The notes under the pieces: generated by a model | What the model was told of the DNA's origin: nothing | What the model saw: the letters and a program-made list of their open reading frames with translations, nothing else | The model's database searches: none | Program-made: the position numbers and the translations under genes | Source: Mesonia sp. K7 | Lineage (GTDB): Bacteria; Bacteroidota; Bacteroidia; Flavobacteriales; Flavobacteriaceae | Length of the DNA: 64,000 nucleotides | Reading direction: 5' to 3' | Assembly: GCF_003233725.1 (NCBI RefSeq) | Contig: NZ_QKQV01000008.1 | Location: forward strand, 47,384 to 111,383 | Shown: positions 61,544-64,000 of the stretch, one piece after another | Layout of the letters: each line of letters begins with the position of its first letter | How positions within the stretch are numbered: the first letter of the stretch is position 1

Positions 61544-61849
61544 TTACTCCCATCGTTGTTGAGCCATTTCCTCTTCCTCTTTCATATACTTTTCTATTTT
61601 CTTTTTTTCCCAATTTTTATCAAAAAAAGGATTGATTCTAAATGCACTAGCCGCATTAAAAGCTATACCTATTCCCCAACCCAATGCTGGCCAAAGTACC
61701 CACGGATAGGTATCAAAACCGTGTTTAAAATTTAAAAATGCCAAAAAACCGATGACTAAGCCGTAAGCAATAAAATGCATATAAAAGTCTTTGATGTCTT
61801 TTACCCGTTGTTTTGCTTCTAAGTAGCGTCTTTCTTGATTAGTGTCCAT
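61544..61849 (-). CDS. 2TM domain protein
   Basis: A 101-residue protein consisting almost only of the 2TM domain: a charged N-terminal helix (EAKQRVKDIKDFY), two membrane helices (about 26-42 and 50-67) with the WPALGWGIGIAFNA motif, and a charged tail (NWEKKKIEKYMKEEEE). The same domain is fused to the kinase directly upstream. Such proteins accompany LytTR systems in Bacteroidota, where a regulatory membrane role is presumed but unproven. 2 nt gap to the kinase and 10 nt to the regulator. Confidence 0.88.
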   Translation of the reverse strand: MDTNQERRYLEAKQRVKDIKDFYMHFIAYGLVIGFLAFLNFKHGFDTYPWVLWPALGWGIGIAFNAASAFRINPFFDKNWEKKKIEKYMKEEEEMAQQRWE

Positions 61850-61851
61850 AA

Positions 61852-63204
61852 TTATTCGTTTTTAAAGTTATTATCTTCCATAAATTGTTTCATCTTTCTT
61901 TTTTCCCATTCTTTTCCAAAGAGAAAATTACGATCAAAAGCTTCCATATAATGAAAAAACAAGCCTATTCCCCAACCACCGGCAGCAAATAAAAACCAAG
62001 GAATACCAAAACCAGTGCTCAACCAATTGATGAAAAACAAAAACGGGATGACGATACAATAGGCTGTTAAATTTCCGTAAAAGGCTTTTTCTTCTTTTAC
62101 ACGTTCTTGAGCTCGTTCTAATTTTTCTTTTGTGGTCATATCTAACTCATTTATAGAATTTTTAATGTAATGTACTTGCTTTGTTAGAATGGGTAGTTTT
62201 ACCAAAAAAGCATCTTTGGATTTTTCAATAATCATTTTTCGTGACGTAAGTAAATGGTAGCGTTGCTGGATGTTCTGCAATCCAAAACCCGCACTTTTAC
62301 CTATAATATTTTTCTGCTGAAGATTGTTTTTGACCACTAGAAATCCTTTTTCTTCGTAGATGGAGATACTGAGTGGTTGCTCAGGAGAGACCGTGTTGTG
62401 CTTGACGGCATTTTCTAAAAGTAATTGTAAGGATAGGGGAACTATCTTAGCTTCTGTATTCGAAATTTTGTTTGGCATAGAAAACCGAATGCTGTTTTCA
62501 AATCGCATTTCCAACAAACCAATATACCTTTTGGCAAACTGTAATTCCTCTTCTACTTCGACCAATTCTTTATTTTTTTGTTCTAAAACATAACGGTAGA
62601 CTTTAGATAAAGAAGTGGTAAATCGTTGGGCAGCATCAGGATTTTCTTCAATCAATGAAGTAAGTACATTGAGGCTGTTAAATAAAAAATGCGGATCTAA
62701 TTGATTTTTAAGCGCATCAAATTTTGCCGAAGCTGTTCCTGCAATAAGTTTTTGTTCGGTTACTTTTTCTTCCTGAATTGCTTTGTAAAAGTAAAATGCA
62801 TGTAAAAATAAGCTTACAACCAAAGCAATTAAAAAAGGAAATAAATAATAACGTATGCTCTCTTCTCCGTAAAACTGCTCTAGGCTTTTCGACTGCTCTA
62901 TCACCACCAAATGAAAAAAGCGACAGACATGAAAAGCTAATAAAGTAACAATCGTCGAACCTATTACCCCTATTGTAAATCGCTTTCTACTTTCGGTCTG
63001 CCAATCGTATTTTTTTTCTAACCATACGAAATAGACAAAATTGAATAAGGTAATGGTAAAACAATAGGAGAACTGAATCAATAACATTTTACCATCCAAT
63101 AAAAGCTTCCAATTAAAATTATTAAAAATAACCTCTAAGCCTACGATAAGCAAAGTGACTGCTATCGATATTTTAAATAATAATATGAAATGTTGTGCTT
63201 TCAT
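61852..63204 (-). CDS. LytS-like histidine kinase with fused C-terminal 2TM domain
   Basis: A 450-residue sensor kinase: four membrane segments (about 8-26, 40-60, 78-100, 120-142), a His_kinase domain with phospho-acceptor His172 (NQLDPHFLFNSLNVL), an ATPase domain (about 230-335: LQLLLENAVKHN; GFGLQNIQQRYHLL), then from residue 356 (62139) a second, complete 2TM domain, MTTKEKLERAQERVKEEKAF..., homologous to the free 2TM gene downstream. The fusion is in frame without a stop. An internal start at 62139 could also yield a separate 2TM protein. Confidence 0.9.
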   Translation of the reverse strand: MKAQHFILLFKISIAVTLLIVGLEVIFNNFNWKLLLDGKMLLIQFSYCFTITLFNFVYFVWLEKKYDWQTESRKRFTIGVIGSTIVTLLAFHVCRFFHLVVIEQSKSLEQFYGEESIRYYLFPFLIALVVSLFLHAFYFYKAIQEEKVTEQKLIAGTASAKFDALKNQLDPHFLFNSLNVLTSLIEENPDAAQRFTTSLSKVYRYVLEQKNKELVEVEEELQFAKRYIGLLEMRFENSIRFSMPNKISNTEAKIVPLSLQLLLENAVKHNTVSPEQPLSISIYEEKGFLVVKNNLQQKNIIGKSAGFGLQNIQQRYHLLTSRKMIIEKSKDAFLVKLPILTKQVHYIKNSINELDMTTKEKLERAQERVKEEKAFYGNLTAYCIVIPFLFFINWLSTGFGIPWFLFAAGGWGIGLFFHYMEAFDRNFLFGKEWEKRKMKQFMEDNNFKNE

Positions 63205-63505
63205 GAGTTCGTAATTTCAGAACAAATATCTTCTAAGTTTAGATTACTCCAAAATAGAGATGACCCAATTGTAGAATTTAAGGTACGAAATGTAAATTAT
63301 TCAGAAGTTAATGTTTATGAGCCTTAAAAATCATTTTATACTTTGATGTGTTAATTTAAAGAAAATTTTAGGTTTTTCTTTTGTAACAAACACCATAATT
63401 AGCCTTCCTTCTTGAGATATTGTAATTTTTAGATAACCTTAATTTGAACTTCACTTTAGGCTTAAAAACTAATTTTGCTGCAAACTAAAAATACACATTA
63501 TACTT
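63205..63505. other. intergenic region with divergent promoters
   Basis: 301 bp between the kinase gene and the secreted lamin-tail-like gene. No ORF. It holds the candidate promoter for the latter at 63444-63477 and a weak gatatttg-like element for the kinase near 63223-63230 (complement). No repeat was found. Confidence 0.5.
63444..63477 (+). promoter_or_regulatory. candidate promoter of truncated secreted gene
   Basis: TTG (63444-63446), 23 bp, then taattttg (63470-63477), within the range of Bacteroidota promoters; 29 bp before the ATG. Confidence 0.55.
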
Positions 63506-63928
63506 ATGAAAAAAACTTACTTCAGTATTTTAATAGCTTTAGTCTCAATGACAACTTTTGCACAACAAGCTTTAATTACAGGTTATGTAGATTCGCCTTG
63601 TAGCGGAGCTGCAGGAAGAGTATTAGAAATTTATGCAGACGGAACCATCGATTTTACAGGCTGGAATATACAAAGACAAGCCAATGGTGGTGGTTATACT
63701 ACCACAATCGATTTATCTTCACTTGGTACAATCACCGATGATTTTATTTATATTACCAACGACCAAACCACTTTTGAAGCTGAGTTTGGTGTACAGACAA
63801 ACCTTATAGAAAACTCGGTGATCAGTTCAAACGGTGACGATGCTTTTCAAATCATAGATCAAAACACAACGGTTATCGATAGGTTTGGTGTAGATATGCA
63901 AGACGGTTCTGGAGAAGCTTGGGAATGA
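63506..63928 (+). pseudogene. secreted lamin-tail-like protein truncated by an insertion sequence
   Basis: The 140-residue reading frame has a signal peptide (1-19, TTFAQ) and the opening of a lamin-tail-like domain: ALITGYVDSPCSGAAGRVLEIY, GGYTTTIDLSSLG, DDFIYITNDQTTFEAEF, ISSNGDDAFQII and VIDRFGVDMQDGSGEAWE. Relatives continue after this Trp-Glu with a Tyr-rich stretch and more domain; here the frame hits a TGA at 63926-63928, the first bases of an IS-like terminus. So the gene is interrupted, and its missing 3' part should lie beyond the element. Confidence 0.75.
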
Positions 63929-64000
63929 ACTTTCCTGAAATAGGTTGACTAAAAATTAGACCATTAATTATAGTCACTTATGAAAACAAAAAATGAACAC
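63926..64000 (+). mobile_element. left end of an insertion sequence, probably IS3-like, cut by window edge
   Basis: The sequence tgaactttcctgaaatagg at 63926 has the form of an IS3-family terminus (TGA.CT.CC...), is followed by about 50 bp of non-coding sequence and then a new frame from ATG at 63980 (MKTKNEH...). It interrupts a secreted protein gene at exactly this point. The transposase and the right end are outside the window, so family assignment is tentative. Confidence 0.6.
63980..64000 (+). CDS. first codons of putative transposase orfA
   Basis: Seven codons (MKTKNEH) run to the window end, 54 bp inside the IS-like terminus, the usual place for the first transposase frame. Too short for a family call. 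Confidence 0.35.

Overview
The window looks like core chromosome of a marine-type member of the Flavobacteriaceae (Bacteroidota). The evidence is low GC, promoters of the Bacteroidota form (TTG, about 19-23 bp, TAnnTTTG), almost no Shine-Dalgarno sites, type IX secretion C-terminal sorting domains (cupredoxin, endonuclease I, BspA-like protein), and typical families (DUF4199, DUF5777, 2TM, LETM1-related, monomeric NADP isocitrate dehydrogenase, type B L31). No rRNA, tRNA or CRISPR array was seen. The genus cannot be fixed from this sequence alone.

Layout. 1-2.0 kb: 3' end of rmuC, a small membrane protein, a hotdog thioesterase and a lipoprotein. 2.0-3.4 kb: a two-gene module, a SatD-family protein with a C-terminal helix-turn-helix and a DUF3307 membrane protein, preceded by three tandem 28-bp units that each carry the same palindrome and end at the satD start codon. 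3.5-6.3 kb: an envelope/redox group (OB-fold, DUF5777, CxxCH lipoprotein, YceI, secreted cupredoxin). 6.4-9.5 kb: carB and rpmH. 9.7-11 kb: a small accessory patch with a lipoprotein gene broken at a run of ten A. 11-20 kb: cardiolipin synthase, lytic transglycosylase, hydrolase, mtaB, an orphan peptide-binding lipoprotein, mltG, GNAT and dapF. 20-28 kb: HtrA, GAPDH, trmD, rplS, icd and rpmE2. 28-34.5 kb: glycosyltransferase, phosphosugar mutase, ABC exporter and an ECF sigma/membrane-partner/sensor set. 34.5-43.6 kb: BNR protein, RsmB-like methyltransferase, endonuclease I, purL and acyl-CoA ligase. 43.7-51.6 kb: BspA-like surface protein, then a MarR regulator heading a Bacillus-style fadN-fadA-fadE operon with a four-helix-bundle (S23) gene inserted between fadN and fadA. 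51.7-59.4 kb: MscS channel, M28 peptidase, YtxH, App1-like phosphatase, lipid kinase, a lipoprotein and a second ECF sigma/anti-sigma pair. 59.6-63.2 kb: LETM1-related protein and a LytTR regulator/2TM/histidine kinase locus in which the kinase carries a fused 2TM domain. 63.5-64 kb: a secreted lamin-tail-like gene cut by the left end of an insertion sequence that runs out of the window.

How the genes work together. The clearest pathway is fatty-acid use: acyl-CoA ligase activates fatty acids, and FadE, FadN and FadA carry out beta-oxidation, probably controlled by the MarR protein acting at a 12-bp perfect palindrome in its own promoter. Envelope upkeep is also well represented (two lytic transglycosylases, cardiolipin synthase, HtrA, MscS, two ECF systems, LytTR/kinase).

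The best candidate for an undescribed system is the SatD/DUF3307 module. The SatD N-terminus has the layout of a class III nucleotidyl cyclase-like palm domain (Asp8 and the RGDSF hairpin) joined to a DNA-binding domain. Its gene sits behind a phased triple operator and precedes a membrane protein. This reading is inference from sequence and is untested.
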